This document shows positions 17,910-27,021 of a stretch of 64,000 nt of DNA, piece by piece. Each line of letters begins with the position of its first letter. The first letter of the stretch is position 1. The notes under the pieces are model-generated. The model saw nothing but the letters and a program-made list of their open reading frames with translations. It searched no databases and had not been told where the DNA came from. Location: positions 123,819 to 187,818 of the forward strand of contig JAJCZL010000056.1 in assembly GCA_029262415.1 (NCBI GenBank), given 5' to 3'. The translations under genes were made by a program, and so were the position numbers. This DNA is from Deltaproteobacteria bacterium (GTDB lineage: Bacteria; Desulfobacterota; Binatia; UBA1149; JAJCZL01).

Positions 17910-20290
17910 AAGCGAGCCTTCGCAGGTACTGCGCGTGCAGGCGGCAGCCGACGTTGCCGAGCGTTGTCTGTTCGCTCGTGACGGCCGCCGTGCTCGCCAC
18001 CGGCCTGCTGGCTTGGGTGCCGCTCGCGCACGCCGGGGTCGTCGCCGATGTCGAGATCGTCGGGGTCAGCCGGGTTGACGAGGGAGCGGTCCGCATCCAG
18101 ATCACTACAGCGGTTGGGGATACCATTGACCCGGAGACCATCGATTCCGACGTTAAAGGCATTTACTCGCTCGGACTCTTCGATCGAGTGTGGGTCGTCG
18201 CTGAGGAGCGACCGACGGGGATGCTGCTGACCTACCACGTAAAGGAGCGCCCATACATCGAGGAGATTTCGTTTGTCGGTGTCAAGAATGTGACCGACGA
18301 GGACCTCGAGGCGGTCATCAATCTGCGTCCCCGAACCATTTACGACCCGCAGAAAGCCTGGGAAGGTTTGCGTGAGGCGCGCAAGTACTACGCCGCGCAG
18401 GGGTACGCCGATGCCGACCTCGACTTTGAGCTGGAAATCTACGGTGACAACCAAGTCAAAGTCGTCTACACAGCGAACGAGGGTGAGTTGGTCCGGGTCC
18501 AGGACATCCGTTTTGAAGGCGTCGAGGCGTTCAGCGAACGCAAGCTTCGCCGCATCCTCGGTACTAAGAAGGAGTGGTTCTTCTCGTTCCTTACCGGCGC
18601 GGGTTTGTTGAACGACGATGAGCTCACGGCCGATGTTGAGAAGCTTGGTGCGTTCTACTACGACCAAGGCTACATCAACGTCCGCATCGACGAGCCCGAT
18701 GTGGAGCGTGGCGAGGACGGCCTAATCGTGACGTTCAAGGTCGACGAAGGGCCGCAATACCGAGTCGGCGAGATGACATTCATCGGTGATCTCTTCATCG
18801 AAGAAGAGAAATTGCTTGCCGTTTCCTCTCTGCAGCCGGGCGACGTATTCAGTGCCAGCGAGCTCCGTGAGGCGATTTTCCTGATGGTCGAGTCCTACGG
18901 GAACCTCGGCTACGCCTTCGCAGAGGTCGTGCCCTTGACTGAGGTCGTCAGTGACGAACCGGTCATCGATGTCGCGTTCCGGTTTAAAAGCGGCCCCATT
19001 GTCACCGTGCGGCGTGTGATCATCCGCGGTAACACTAAAACCCGCGACTACGTAGTTCGGCGCGAGTTGCAGGTTGGCGAAGGCGAACGATTCACCGGGT
19101 CGGGGTTGCGCCGCTCGCGTGAGAACATCGAGCGTCTCGGATTTTTCTCGAAGGTTGAGTTGACCACCAACCGGACCGATCGTGACGACGAGGTTGACCT
19201 CCTTGTTGAGGTTGAAGAGGGACGCACCGGCACGTTCTCGGCTGGCGCGGGCTTCAGTTCTTCGGATAGCTTCATCTTTAACGCACGTATTCAAGAGCAG
19301 AACCTGTTCGGGCGCGGCCAGGCGTTGGTTGCCAATATGGATGTCGGAAGCGTACGCCAGAACGTGCAGTTGAGTCTCACCGAACCTTGGTTCGGCGGGA
19401 TCCCGTTGAGTCTTGGTGCGGACTTGTTTAGTTGGCAGCTCGAGTTCGACGACTTCACGCGTGGTGGTACCGGCTTTGCGGTGCGCGCGTCGTATCCTTT
19501 GCGCGATCTCGGCGTCGAGAGCTTTCTCGGTTTCTCGCTCGACCGAGTGCGTGCCGGTCTCGAGTACCGTCTTGAAGAGTCCCAGATCGACGGCGTCAGC
19601 TTGGCGGCACCGCCGAGCATCCAGGCTGAGGTCGGGACGCGGCTCACGAGTTCAATCGCGCCACGACTGATCCGCAGTACGCTCAATCACCCCTTCGATC
19701 CTACGCGTGGCTCGCGGCAGATTGCCTCCGCGGAATTCGCAGGCCTCGGCGGCGAGACGGATTTCGTCAAGCTCGAGTTCAGCGGTCGCTGGTTCACGCC
19801 TGTGTTCGAGACCAAGGGCGGTCGCGAGCTTGTATATTCTCTTGGTACCACGCTGGGCTACGGCGTCGGCGATGCAGGTACGAGTGGCGAAGAACTCCCG
19901 TTGTTCGAGCGCTACTTCCCCGGTGGCATCAACTCTGTGCGCGGCTTCGATACGCGTACGCTAGGGCCAGAGGAAGACTTCATCGATAACGATGGCGAGA
20001 TCACCCGTCGTGAGACGGTCGGCGGTTCCCAACAGTTGATCATAAACAACGACCTGATCTTCCCGCTCATCCGCGACGCCGGTCTCAAGGGCGTTATCTT
20101 TTTCGATGCGGGCAATGCGTTTACCGCCGAAGACGGCTTTGATGCCGGTAAGCTACGGCTCGCAGCCGGTTTCGGGATTCGCTGGCTATCGCCGCTCGGT
20201 CCGCTTCGGGTCGAGATCGGATATCCCCTCGACGCAGAGGACGACGAAGGTTCGAGCGTCGTGCTGTTCTCGTTCGGGGCACCGTTTTGA
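17906..20290 (+). CDS. bamA: Outer membrane protein assembly factor BamA
   Basis: A 794-residue Omp85 protein. The signal peptide ends at AHAG (about residue 44) after a long Cys/Arg-rich n-region. Five POTRA domains follow (repeated motifs such as IEEISFVGVKNVTDEDLEAVI and VRRVIIRGNTKTRDYVVRREL). The beta barrel from about residue 430 includes loop-6 VRGF (about 678) and ends in Phe, the outer-membrane insertion signal. BamA inserts beta barrels, including the GspD secretin in some systems. The GTG start is coupled to lolD. Confidence 0.97.
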   Translation: MKASLRRYCACRRQPTLPSVVCSLVTAAVLATGLLAWVPLAHAGVVADVEIVGVSRVDEGAVRIQITTAVGDTIDPETIDSDVKGIYSLGLFDRVWVVAEERPTGMLLTYHVKERPYIEEISFVGVKNVTDEDLEAVINLRPRTIYDPQKAWEGLREARKYYAAQGYADADLDFELEIYGDNQVKVVYTANEGELVRVQDIRFEGVEAFSERKLRRILGTKKEWFFSFLTGAGLLNDDELTADVEKLGAFYYDQGYINVRIDEPDVERGEDGLIVTFKVDEGPQYRVGEMTFIGDLFIEEEKLLAVSSLQPGDVFSASELREAIFLMVESYGNLGYAFAEVVPLTEVVSDEPVIDVAFRFKSGPIVTVRRVIIRGNTKTRDYVVRRELQVGEGERFTGSGLRRSRENIERLGFFSKVELTTNRTDRDDEVDLLVEVEEGRTGTFSAGAGFSSSDSFIFNARIQEQNLFGRGQALVANMDVGSVRQNVQLSLTEPWFGGIPLSLGADLFSWQLEFDDFTRGGTGFAVRASYPLRDLGVESFLGFSLDRVRAGLEYRLEESQIDGVSLAAPPSIQAEVGTRLTSSIAPRLIRSTLNHPFDPTRGSRQIASAEFAGLGGETDFVKLEFSGRWFTPVFETKGGRELVYSLGTTLGYGVGDAGTSGEELPLFERYFPGGINSVRGFDTRTLGPEEDFIDNDGEITRRETVGGSQQLIINNDLIFPLIRDAGLKGVIFFDAGNAFTAEDGFDAGKLRLAAGFGIRWLSPLGPLRVEIGYPLDAEDDEGSSVVLFSFGAPF

Positions 20291-20306
20291 TAACCTGGAG
20301 ACTCTT

Positions 20307-20834
20307 ATGAACACAAAAATTCCTGCATTTATCACATCCTCTCTGGTCGCCGCTGCGGCGCTTGCGATTCCCGTGTCCGCCGGCGCACAGGACATCAAGA
20401 TCGGCTACATCATTACTCAGCGCTTGATTGCGGAGTCGCAGATCGGCCAGGGCGCAGCCGAAGAGCTGAAAAAGAAGATGGAATCGGCGAACTCGGGCCT
20501 CCAAGACAAACTCGCCAACATCAAGGCGCTTGAACAGGACTTGGAAAAACGCTCGATGGTCCTGAGTGACGCCGAGCGCAAGAAGGCCGCCGATCAGCTC
20601 GAGAAAGAACTGGTTGAAGCAAAGCGCATGAAGGAAGACTTCCAGCGTTCGTTGCAGAAAGCCGAGGGGCAGGTGATGGGCAAGGTAAACGTGTTTTTGC
20701 GCGAGGTGATTGAAGACTACGGCAAAGCCAACGGTTACGATCTCATCCTTGACGCGTCTACGCTGCTGTACATCTCACCAAAGCCGGATCTTACCGATCA
20801 GGTCATCAAGATGGCGGACAAGAAAAAAAGGTAG
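20307..20834 (+). CDS. skp: Periplasmic chaperone Skp/OmpH
   Basis: The true start is ATG 20307, not the track start inside bamA: GGAG lies 6 nt upstream, and the product (175 residues) begins with a clean signal peptide cut at AGAQ-DIKIGYI. The rest is a helical coiled-coil (residues about 55-130, rich in Lys/Glu), then the conserved end AKANGYDLILDASTLLYISP. Skp holds outer-membrane proteins unfolded for BamA, which is directly upstream. Confidence 0.95.
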   Translation: MNTKIPAFITSSLVAAAALAIPVSAGAQDIKIGYIITQRLIAESQIGQGAAEELKKKMESANSGLQDKLANIKALEQDLEKRSMVLSDAERKKAADQLEKELVEAKRMKEDFQRSLQKAEGQVMGKVNVFLREVIEDYGKANGYDLILDASTLLYISPKPDLTDQVIKMADKKKR

Positions 20835-20838
20835 CCGG

Positions 20839-21624
20839 TTGCCCGAATCGACGCATATCCACGAAACGGCGATCGTCGAGAAAGGCGCGGAGTTAGACTC
20901 CGGCGTCATCGTTGGCGCGTATGCGATCGTCCACGCCGGAGCGCGGGTCGGTGCGGGGACGACGGTTGGACCCCACAGCGTGATCGAGGGATCGGTTACG
21001 CTCGGTCGTAACAACCGGGTTTCGCAGTTCGCCTCGCTCGGTTCCGAACCCCAGGACCTCAAGTACAACGGAGAGCCGACCCGTGTTGAGATCGGCGATG
21101 ACAACACCATTCGCGAGTTCACGACCGTCAATCGCGGCACCGAAGGCGGCGGTGGGATTACCAACATCGGTAACAGCAATATTTTGATGGCCTATTCCCA
21201 CGTTGCGCATGACTGCCATGTCGGCAGCAGCGTCGTGTTAGCCAATTGTGCGACGTTGGCGGGGCATGTTACGATCGAGGACTACGCTGTGGTCGGTGGC
21301 TTGGCCGGCATCCATCAATACTGCAGGATTGGGACCTCGGCCATGATCGGTGGAGCTTCTGCGGTGGTTCAGGACGTGCCGCCGTTTTGTATGGCGCACG
21401 GCAACCACGCCGATCTGCGCGGCCTGAACGCGATCGGTCTGCGGAGGCGCGGCTTCACGGCCGAGCAGATCAAGGAAGTCCGCGCGGCCTATAAGATCCT
21501 GTTCCAAAAGGGGCTCAAGTTGAAGGATGCCATCGAGACGTTGAAAAGGGATTTCGCCGGTTCCGAGCCCGTTCAGACGATGGTCCGTTTCGTCGCTGGA
21601 TCCGAACGCGGAATCGTCCGTTGA
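20839..21624 (+). CDS. lpxA: UDP-N-acetylglucosamine O-acyltransferase LpxA
   Basis: A 261-residue left-handed beta-helix acyltransferase starting at TTG 20839, 4 nt after skp. Hexapeptide repeats (IHETAIVEKGAELDSGVIVGAYAIV) lead to the catalytic region AYSHVAHDCHVGSSVVLANCATLAGHV, whose His in VAHDC (about residue 123) matches E. coli H125, and the LpxA-specific tail QGN-like MAHGNHADLRGLNAIGLRRRGF. It catalyses the first acylation of lipid A synthesis. The usual neighbours lpxD and fabZ are missing between skp and lpxA. Whether it uses UDP-GlcNAc or the 3-amino sugar is open (see the oxidoreductase at 22458). Confidence 0.96.
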   Translation: MPESTHIHETAIVEKGAELDSGVIVGAYAIVHAGARVGAGTTVGPHSVIEGSVTLGRNNRVSQFASLGSEPQDLKYNGEPTRVEIGDDNTIREFTTVNRGTEGGGGITNIGNSNILMAYSHVAHDCHVGSSVVLANCATLAGHVTIEDYAVVGGLAGIHQYCRIGTSAMIGGASAVVQDVPPFCMAHGNHADLRGLNAIGLRRRGFTAEQIKEVRAAYKILFQKGLKLKDAIETLKRDFAGSEPVQTMVRFVAGSERGIVR

Positions 21625-21637
21625 GCGAATCATACCG

Positions 21638-22465
21638 ATGGATCACATCGGTCTAATTGCAGGCAACGGGAGTTTTCCGGTTCTATTCGCACGCGAGGCG
21701 AAGTCGCGCGGAATTCGGATCACCGCTGTGGCACATCGTGGAGAGACGCTTGAGGCGTTGGTAGCGGAAGTCGATGCGCTAACCTGGGTCCGGGTTGGTC
21801 AACTCGGCAAGATGATATCGGCGTTTAGGCGCGCGGGGATCACCCGCGCGGTGATGGTCGGTGGCCTCAATAAGGTTCATTCACTGCGCTCTTTTCGCCC
21901 CGACTGGCGCGGTATTCGATTCCTTCGGCGTGCCGCGGGAATGGGCGACGACGTTCTTCTGCGCACCCTTGCGTCCGAGTTCGAGTCTGATGGCATTGAG
22001 ATTGTGCCCTCGACGATATTTCTCGACCGCATCGTCGCAGCGGCCGGACCTATCGCCGGACCGAAGCCCAATCCGGCTGCGTTCGACGACATACGGCTCG
22101 GAGCGCGCGTCCTCGAGACCACCGGGGTGCTCGACGTTGGACAGTGCGTCGTTGTCGAAGGCGGCGTCGTTCTTGCGATAGAAGCGGTCGAGGGCAGCGA
22201 CGCGGCGATTGCGCGCGGCGGCGCGCTCGGTCGCGGTGCCGCGGTGGTCGTCAAAAGAGCCAAGCCCGGCCAAGATCTCCGCTTCGATGTCCCTGCGGTT
22301 GGCGCAAAAACAATGGAAACAATGCACGCATCGGGAGCGACCACGCTGGCAATTGAAGCCGGGTCGACAATCATATTGGAAGGCGACCGGTTCTCCGTAT
22401 TGGCCGATCGCTACGGTATCGCCGTGGTCGGCTGCGATGCGCACGGAGAGCTCAGCGATGGGTGA
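21638..22465 (+). CDS. lpxI: UDP-2,3-diacylglucosamine diphosphatase LpxI
   Basis: A 275-residue LpxI (DUF1009) protein. The N-terminal domain IGLIAGNGSFPVLFAREAKSRG is typical; the C-terminal catalytic domain contains GQCVVVEGGVVLAIEAVEGSDAAI and KPGQDLRFDVPAVGAKTMETM. LpxI hydrolyses UDP-2,3-diacyl-GlcN to lipid X and replaces the unrelated LpxH. It overlaps the next gene by 8 nt. Confidence 0.96.
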   Translation: MDHIGLIAGNGSFPVLFAREAKSRGIRITAVAHRGETLEALVAEVDALTWVRVGQLGKMISAFRRAGITRAVMVGGLNKVHSLRSFRPDWRGIRFLRRAAGMGDDVLLRTLASEFESDGIEIVPSTIFLDRIVAAAGPIAGPKPNPAAFDDIRLGARVLETTGVLDVGQCVVVEGGVVLAIEAVEGSDAAIARGGALGRGAAVVVKRAKPGQDLRFDVPAVGAKTMETMHASGATTLAIEAGSTIILEGDRFSVLADRYGIAVVGCDAHGELSDG

Positions 22466-23408
22466 TGCTGTTCGTATGGGCGTTGTCGGCGTCGGTTATC
22501 TCGGCGGGCTACATGCCTCGAAATACGCGCAGATCGAGAACGTCGACCTGGTCGGTGTGTTCGATCTCGACCGCGCACGAGCAGAGAAGGTCGCCGCGGA
22601 CTCGGGCGCGCGTGTGTTCGACAGCGCTGCAGAGCTTTACGCGGAAGTTGAGGCGGTGAGCATTGCGGTGCCGACAGTGCACCATCTCGAAACTGGGCTT
22701 GCTGCCTGCGAGCGGGGCATTCACATCCTGATGGAGAAGCCGCTGGCGAACAACCCCATCGACGCGCGGCGCCTGCTCGAAGCCGCCGAACAGGCGGGTA
22801 TTGTCATGCAGGTTGGTCATCTCGAGCGATTTAACCCGGTCTTTCGTGGACTGCGCGAACTCGTGCGGCGCCCGCGTTTTATCGAATGCCATCGCCTCTC
22901 GCCGTTCGCCGGCCGCGGGGGAGATACCAACGTCGTTTACGATGTTATGATTCACGATCTCGATCTGATCGATTTCCTCGTTGGCGACGATCTCGTCGAG
23001 GTCGAAGCGATCGGGGTACCGGTGCTTTCCCGTGAGATGGATATCGCGAACGCGCGCCTCAAGTTTGCGGGCGGCTGCATAGCCAACGTGACGGCGAGCA
23101 GGGTCTCACTCAAGCGTGAGCGTAAGCTAAGGATCTTCGAACCCGAGGCCTACGTCTCGGTGGACTTTGACGGTGGGCGCGTGGTGATCGCGCGTCGTAA
23201 GAACAGTGCCGATATCGAACCGAGTGTCTCTCCGATGGAGTCGGTGTCGGTAGAGGAGCGAGAGGTTGGCGCCGGCGACGCCCTACTCGAAGAGCTTCGA
23301 TCTTTCGTGCGCTGTGTGCGGACGGGCGATGCCCCGGTTGTCGGTGCAGGCGAAGCCTTGCGGGCGATCGAAACCGCCGAGCGCGTCGTCGGTGCGATCA
23401 AGGCATAA
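22458..23408 (+). CDS. Gfo/Idh/MocA oxidoreductase in the lipid A cluster (GnnA-like candidate)
   Basis: The start is ATG 22458, with GAGAG upstream, not the track start inside lpxI; the product is 316 residues. The N-terminal Rossmann fold is MGVVGVGYLGGLHASKYA, and the family motif EKPLANNPIDARRLLEA sits near residues 93-109. The C-terminal dehydrogenase domain includes NVVYDVMIHDLDLIDFLVGD. Location between lpxI and lpxB suggests action on a UDP-GlcNAc-type precursor. GnnA, which oxidises UDP-GlcNAc at C3 for 3-amino lipid A, belongs to this superfamily. No GnnB transaminase is visible here, so a GnnA role is only an inference. Confidence 0.88.
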   Translation: MGDAVRMGVVGVGYLGGLHASKYAQIENVDLVGVFDLDRARAEKVAADSGARVFDSAAELYAEVEAVSIAVPTVHHLETGLAACERGIHILMEKPLANNPIDARRLLEAAEQAGIVMQVGHLERFNPVFRGLRELVRRPRFIECHRLSPFAGRGGDTNVVYDVMIHDLDLIDFLVGDDLVEVEAIGVPVLSREMDIANARLKFAGGCIANVTASRVSLKRERKLRIFEPEAYVSVDFDGGRVVIARRKNSADIEPSVSPMESVSVEEREVGAGDALLEELRSFVRCVRTGDAPVVGAGEALRAIETAERVVGAIKA

Positions 23409-23424
23409 GGAACACCGTCGCGGC

Positions 23425-24552
23425 ATGCACAAGCGGATCATGATCGTGGCCGGTGAGGCTTCGGGTGACGCGCACGCTGCGCTTCTGGTACGCGCGATGC
23501 GCGAACGTGCGCCCGCGTTGTCCTTTTACGGCGTGGGCGGTGACAAGATGCGCGCAGCAGGAGTTGAGACGCGGGTTGACGCCCACGATCTTTCGATCAT
23601 GGGATTCACCGAGGCGGCACTGGGTCTCCGCCGCGTGTGGGGTCACTACAAAAAGCTTTCGGCAGACTTCATCTCGGCTAACCCACCCGACATGGTTATC
23701 TTGGTCGACTTCCCTGAATTCAACTTGGTGATGGCCAAAGCTGCGAAGAAGGCAGGCATTCCAGTGTTCTACTACGTCAGCCCGCAGGTTTGGGCGTGGC
23801 GGCAGGGGCGGGTTCGCAAGATAGCCGATCGCGTTACCCGCATGGTGGTGCTGTTCCCTTTCGAGAGAGATCTCTATGGCGAATTCGGGCTGGACGTCCA
23901 TTTCGTCGGCCATCCGCTTGCCGAAGACGTTCGCGCCGACCGTGGCCGCGCGGAGACCCTTGCGCTGCACGGGCTGCCCGACGATCGCCGTTTGGTGACG
24001 CTGCTCCCGGGAAGTCGGGCGAAAGAACTCGAAGCAAATTTCCCGGTGATGCTCGAGGCGGCGGCGCGGCTGCGCGGGGAAGCGGCATTTGCCGTCGCGC
24101 GCGCCCCAGGGCTGGCGCCGGGTCTGGTAGAGCGGTACGTCGCGCGGGTTCCGCAGGCGAATGTCGCGATCGTAGACGCTGATACCTATAATCTGGTGTC
24201 GGCGAGTGACGCGGTTGCGGTAACTTCGGGGACCGCGACCGTCGAGTGTGCTTTGATTGGGGTCCCCATGGTAGTTTTGTATCGAATGTCGCGGACAACT
24301 TACTTGCTCGCTAAGTTGCTCGTGAAGTCCCCTTTCATTGCAATGCCTAACATTGTGCTCGGTCGCGAGGTGGTTCCTGAACTCGTGCAATCCGAAGCCA
24401 ATGCGGACAACGTCGTGGTGCAAATACAGCGCCTGCTTGACCCGGTCATTGGCTCGCAAGTCAAGGCTGGGCTGACCGCAATGCGCGACATGATCGTACT
24501 GCCCGGCGCAGCAGGGCGCGCGGCAGAGCTGGCACTGGAGGTTGTCGCTTGA
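23425..24552 (+). CDS. lpxB: Lipid-A-disaccharide synthase LpxB
   Basis: The start is ATG 23425; the track start lies inside the previous gene. The product is 375 residues. LpxB motifs in order: MIVAGEASGDAHAALLVRAM, SIMGFTEAALGL, PDMVILVDFPEFNLVMAK, YYVSPQVWAWRQGRVRKI, VHFVGHPLAED, LLPGSRAKELEANFPVMLEA, AVTSGTATVECALIGVPMVVLYR and MPNIVLGREVVPELVQ. It joins lipid X and UDP-diacyl-GlcN to make the tetraacyl disaccharide. The stop overlaps the msbA TTG. Confidence 0.97.
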   Translation: MHKRIMIVAGEASGDAHAALLVRAMRERAPALSFYGVGGDKMRAAGVETRVDAHDLSIMGFTEAALGLRRVWGHYKKLSADFISANPPDMVILVDFPEFNLVMAKAAKKAGIPVFYYVSPQVWAWRQGRVRKIADRVTRMVVLFPFERDLYGEFGLDVHFVGHPLAEDVRADRGRAETLALHGLPDDRRLVTLLPGSRAKELEANFPVMLEAAARLRGEAAFAVARAPGLAPGLVERYVARVPQANVAIVDADTYNLVSASDAVAVTSGTATVECALIGVPMVVLYRMSRTTYLLAKLLVKSPFIAMPNIVLGREVVPELVQSEANADNVVVQIQRLLDPVIGSQVKAGLTAMRDMIVLPGAAGRAAELALEVVA

Positions 24553-26309
24553 GCGCTTGGTCTGTCATGCGGCGGATCAGCAGGTACCTGGGGCCGTACT
24601 GGTGGCCGCAGTTTACGATGGCTCTGGTCTGCATGGTGGCCTACAGCGCTACCTCGGGGGTCATTCCCTACATCGTCAGATCGCTGGTCGATGACGTTTT
24701 CCAGAGCGGCAACGCCGAGCGCTTGAAGATGATCCCGTTGATGATCCTCGTTGCGTTCTCGTTTCGCGGGATGGTTAGTTTCGGCCAAATTTACTTGAGC
24801 GAATGGGTCGGACAGCGCATTACTTTCGACCTACGACGCGACATCGAGACCAAGACGCTCGGGCTTCCGCTATCTTTCTTCGACACGGCGCGAACGGGCG
24901 ACCTCCTTTCCCGCGTAACGACCGACGTGCTTCTCGTACGTCAGGCGCTCACCGAAGGTGCAGCCGCGATTATCCGTGATACTACGACGGTCATCGTTTT
25001 AGTGCTGGTGGCTTTCTATCTCGACCCGGCGCTCGCGTTGATCACGTTTCTAGTTTTCCCGTGTGTGGTGGTACCGCTGCAGGCGCTGTCGCGACGAATG
25101 CGCAAGTTGAGCGAAGAAGGTCTGGGGACGCTCGGCAATCTATCCGGCCTCTTGCAGGAGACCATACAGGGTAATCGTGTAGTCAAGGCTTTCGGAATGG
25201 AGGACTACGAAGCCGGACGTTTCGAGGCCGAGAACGAGAGATTACTGGCCTACTACCTACGAGCGGCGAAGATCAAGGCGTCGACGACCCCGATGATGGA
25301 GTTCTTCGTCGCTCTTGGTATCGCGGCCGTGTTGTGGTTCGGCGGAAATTCGGTGCTGTCCGGTGGCCGTACGGCCGGTGGCTTCATGGGCTTTGTGACT
25401 GCTGTGATGTTGATCTACGACCCGTTCAAGAAAGTCGTGCGTGCTAATAACAGTGTGCAGTCCGGTCTCGGCGCGGCCGACCGCGTCTTTGCGATTCTCG
25501 ATACCGCCTCCGAGGTCGAAGAACGGCCTGGAGATCTATCGATCGACAGTTTCGAGGATGCCATTCGCATCGACGGGCTCTCCTTCTCTTACGGGGAGGA
25601 GAGGGTTCTGCATAACGTCTCTTTGGAGTTACCGCGCGGAACAGCGTTGGCGTTGGTCGGACCCAGCGGCGGCGGCAAGTCGACGCTCGCAGACTTGATT
25701 CCACGTTTTTATGAGTACGAGCAAGGCAGCATTACACTCGACGGTGTCGATATACGCAGCATCGGTCTTCGCTCACTACGCGCGATGATCTCGGTGGTCA
25801 CTCAGCAGACGTTTCTGTTCAATGATACGATTCGCAATAACATCGCATACGGCAGCATCTGCGGTAGCGAAGAGAGTCTCGTGGCAGCAGCCAAGGCGGC
25901 CAATGCGCACCGATTCATCGAGGCGCTTCCGCAAGGCTACGACACCGTAGTCGGAGAAATGGGCGTGAGGCTATCTGGCGGCCAGCGTCAACGGCTCGCG
26001 ATCGCACGTGCTCTTCTCAAGGACGCGCCGATTCTTATTCTGGACGAGGCGACGAGCGCTCTCGATTCGCAATCGGAGAGGCTTGTGCAGGGAGCGATCG
26101 AGCGGCTGATGGAGGGACGGACAACGTTGGTTATCGCGCACCGGCTTTCGACGATTCGCAACGTCGATCGAATCGCGGTGGTTGCTTCCGGAGAGATCGC
26201 AGAGTTGGGCACCCACGAGGAGTTGATCGAGAGCGGGCAACTGTACAAACAATTTTATGCCATCCAGTTCGAGGACGACCCGGTATCCGGCCGACACCAC
26301 ACCATCTAG
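24549..26309 (+). CDS. msbA: Lipid A export ABC transporter MsbA
   Basis: A 586-residue half-transporter: six membrane helices in residues 1-310, then an ABC domain with Walker A GPSGGGKSTLADLIP (about 370), signature LSGGQRQRLAIARALL (about 474) and Walker B ILILDEATSALDS. It flips lipid A-core across the inner membrane. The TTG start overlaps the lpxB stop as TTGA; ATG at 24567 is an alternative. The clustering with lpxB and waaA supports MsbA over a generic exporter. Confidence 0.93.
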   Translation: MSAWSVMRRISRYLGPYWWPQFTMALVCMVAYSATSGVIPYIVRSLVDDVFQSGNAERLKMIPLMILVAFSFRGMVSFGQIYLSEWVGQRITFDLRRDIETKTLGLPLSFFDTARTGDLLSRVTTDVLLVRQALTEGAAAIIRDTTTVIVLVLVAFYLDPALALITFLVFPCVVVPLQALSRRMRKLSEEGLGTLGNLSGLLQETIQGNRVVKAFGMEDYEAGRFEAENERLLAYYLRAAKIKASTTPMMEFFVALGIAAVLWFGGNSVLSGGRTAGGFMGFVTAVMLIYDPFKKVVRANNSVQSGLGAADRVFAILDTASEVEERPGDLSIDSFEDAIRIDGLSFSYGEERVLHNVSLELPRGTALALVGPSGGGKSTLADLIPRFYEYEQGSITLDGVDIRSIGLRSLRAMISVVTQQTFLFNDTIRNNIAYGSICGSEESLVAAAKAANAHRFIEALPQGYDTVVGEMGVRLSGGQRQRLAIARALLKDAPILILDEATSALDSQSERLVQGAIERLMEGRTTLVIAHRLSTIRNVDRIAVVASGEIAELGTHEELIESGQLYKQFYAIQFEDDPVSGRHHTI

Positions 26310-26331
26310 CAGCGGTCGTCACGTACGTGGC

Positions 26332-27021
26332 TTGCGTAAGGTGGGGTGGTTTGAACGAGCAGAGATAGCACTGCTCGGGACGCTGAGTTGGGCCCTGCTC
26401 GCGTTTCTGCGTTTGACCACAAGAGTGGAACTTCACGGCCATTGCGGGCTCACAGATAGCTGGCGCAAGGGTGAACCCACAATCTTTGCGTTCTGGCACG
26501 GCCGCGCGAGCATGATGACGATGTTTTACAAAGGCTCGAGCGGTGTGATCATGAACAGCAATCACCGTGACGGCCAGATCGTCTCGGTTGCTCTGCGCCG
26601 CTTTGGGCTGCGGACGATAGGCGGGTCGAGCTCGCGTGGTGCGGTAGGCGGGATGCGCGGGCTTTTCCGCGCTTTCAGCCAAGGCAACGACGTTGCTCTT
26701 GTGCCCGACGGTCCACGCGGGCCGGCGGGTGTTGCAAAACCCGGTGCGGTCGAGCTAGCGTTGCGCAACCGTGCGCTTCTTTACCCGGTTGCCGCCAGCG
26801 CGACACGCGCGATCCGCTTCCGTGGTTGGGATCGCATGATGCTGCCTACGCCCGGTGCTCGCGTGATCGTTGTTGTGGGAGAACCAATTGTGCCTCCGCA
26901 GGTCGAGAAGGGCGCGTTCAAGGCGGCGCGCGAAAGTTTGAGCGCTGAACTCGAGGCGCGATTGGCCGAGGCATGCCAAGAGGCCGACCGCATGGCCGGC
27001 CGTGACCAGGAAGAGACTTGA
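26332..27021 (+). CDS. DUF374 lysophospholipid-acyltransferase-like protein
   Basis: A protein of about 229 residues, membrane-associated at the N-terminus (IALLGTLSWALLAFLRLTTRV). DUF374 features are IFAFWHGRASMM, SNHRDGQIVSVALRRFG, GGSSSRGAVGGMRGL and VALVPDGPRGPAGVAKPGAVELA. The family is related to glycerolipid acyltransferases and usually sits between msbA and waaA in deltaproteobacteria. It may supply a late (LpxL-like) acyl chain, but this is not proven. The track start lies inside msbA; TTG 26332 or GTG 26341 are the sensible starts, neither with a clear Shine-Dalgarno site. Confidence 0.85.
   Translation: MRKVGWFERAEIALLGTLSWALLAFLRLTTRVELHGHCGLTDSWRKGEPTIFAFWHGRASMMTMFYKGSSGVIMNSNHRDGQIVSVALRRFGLRTIGGSSSRGAVGGMRGLFRAFSQGNDVALVPDGPRGPAGVAKPGAVELALRNRALLYPVAASATRAIRFRGWDRMMLPTPGARVIVVVGEPIVPPQVEKGAFKAARESLSAELEARLAEACQEADRMAGRDQEET

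Noticed and set aside
23398-24459. 353-residue minus-strand ORF opposite lpxB
   Set aside because: It is a shadow of a gene with clear LpxB motifs and has His/Arg-rich composition typical of antisense reading in G+C-rich DNA.
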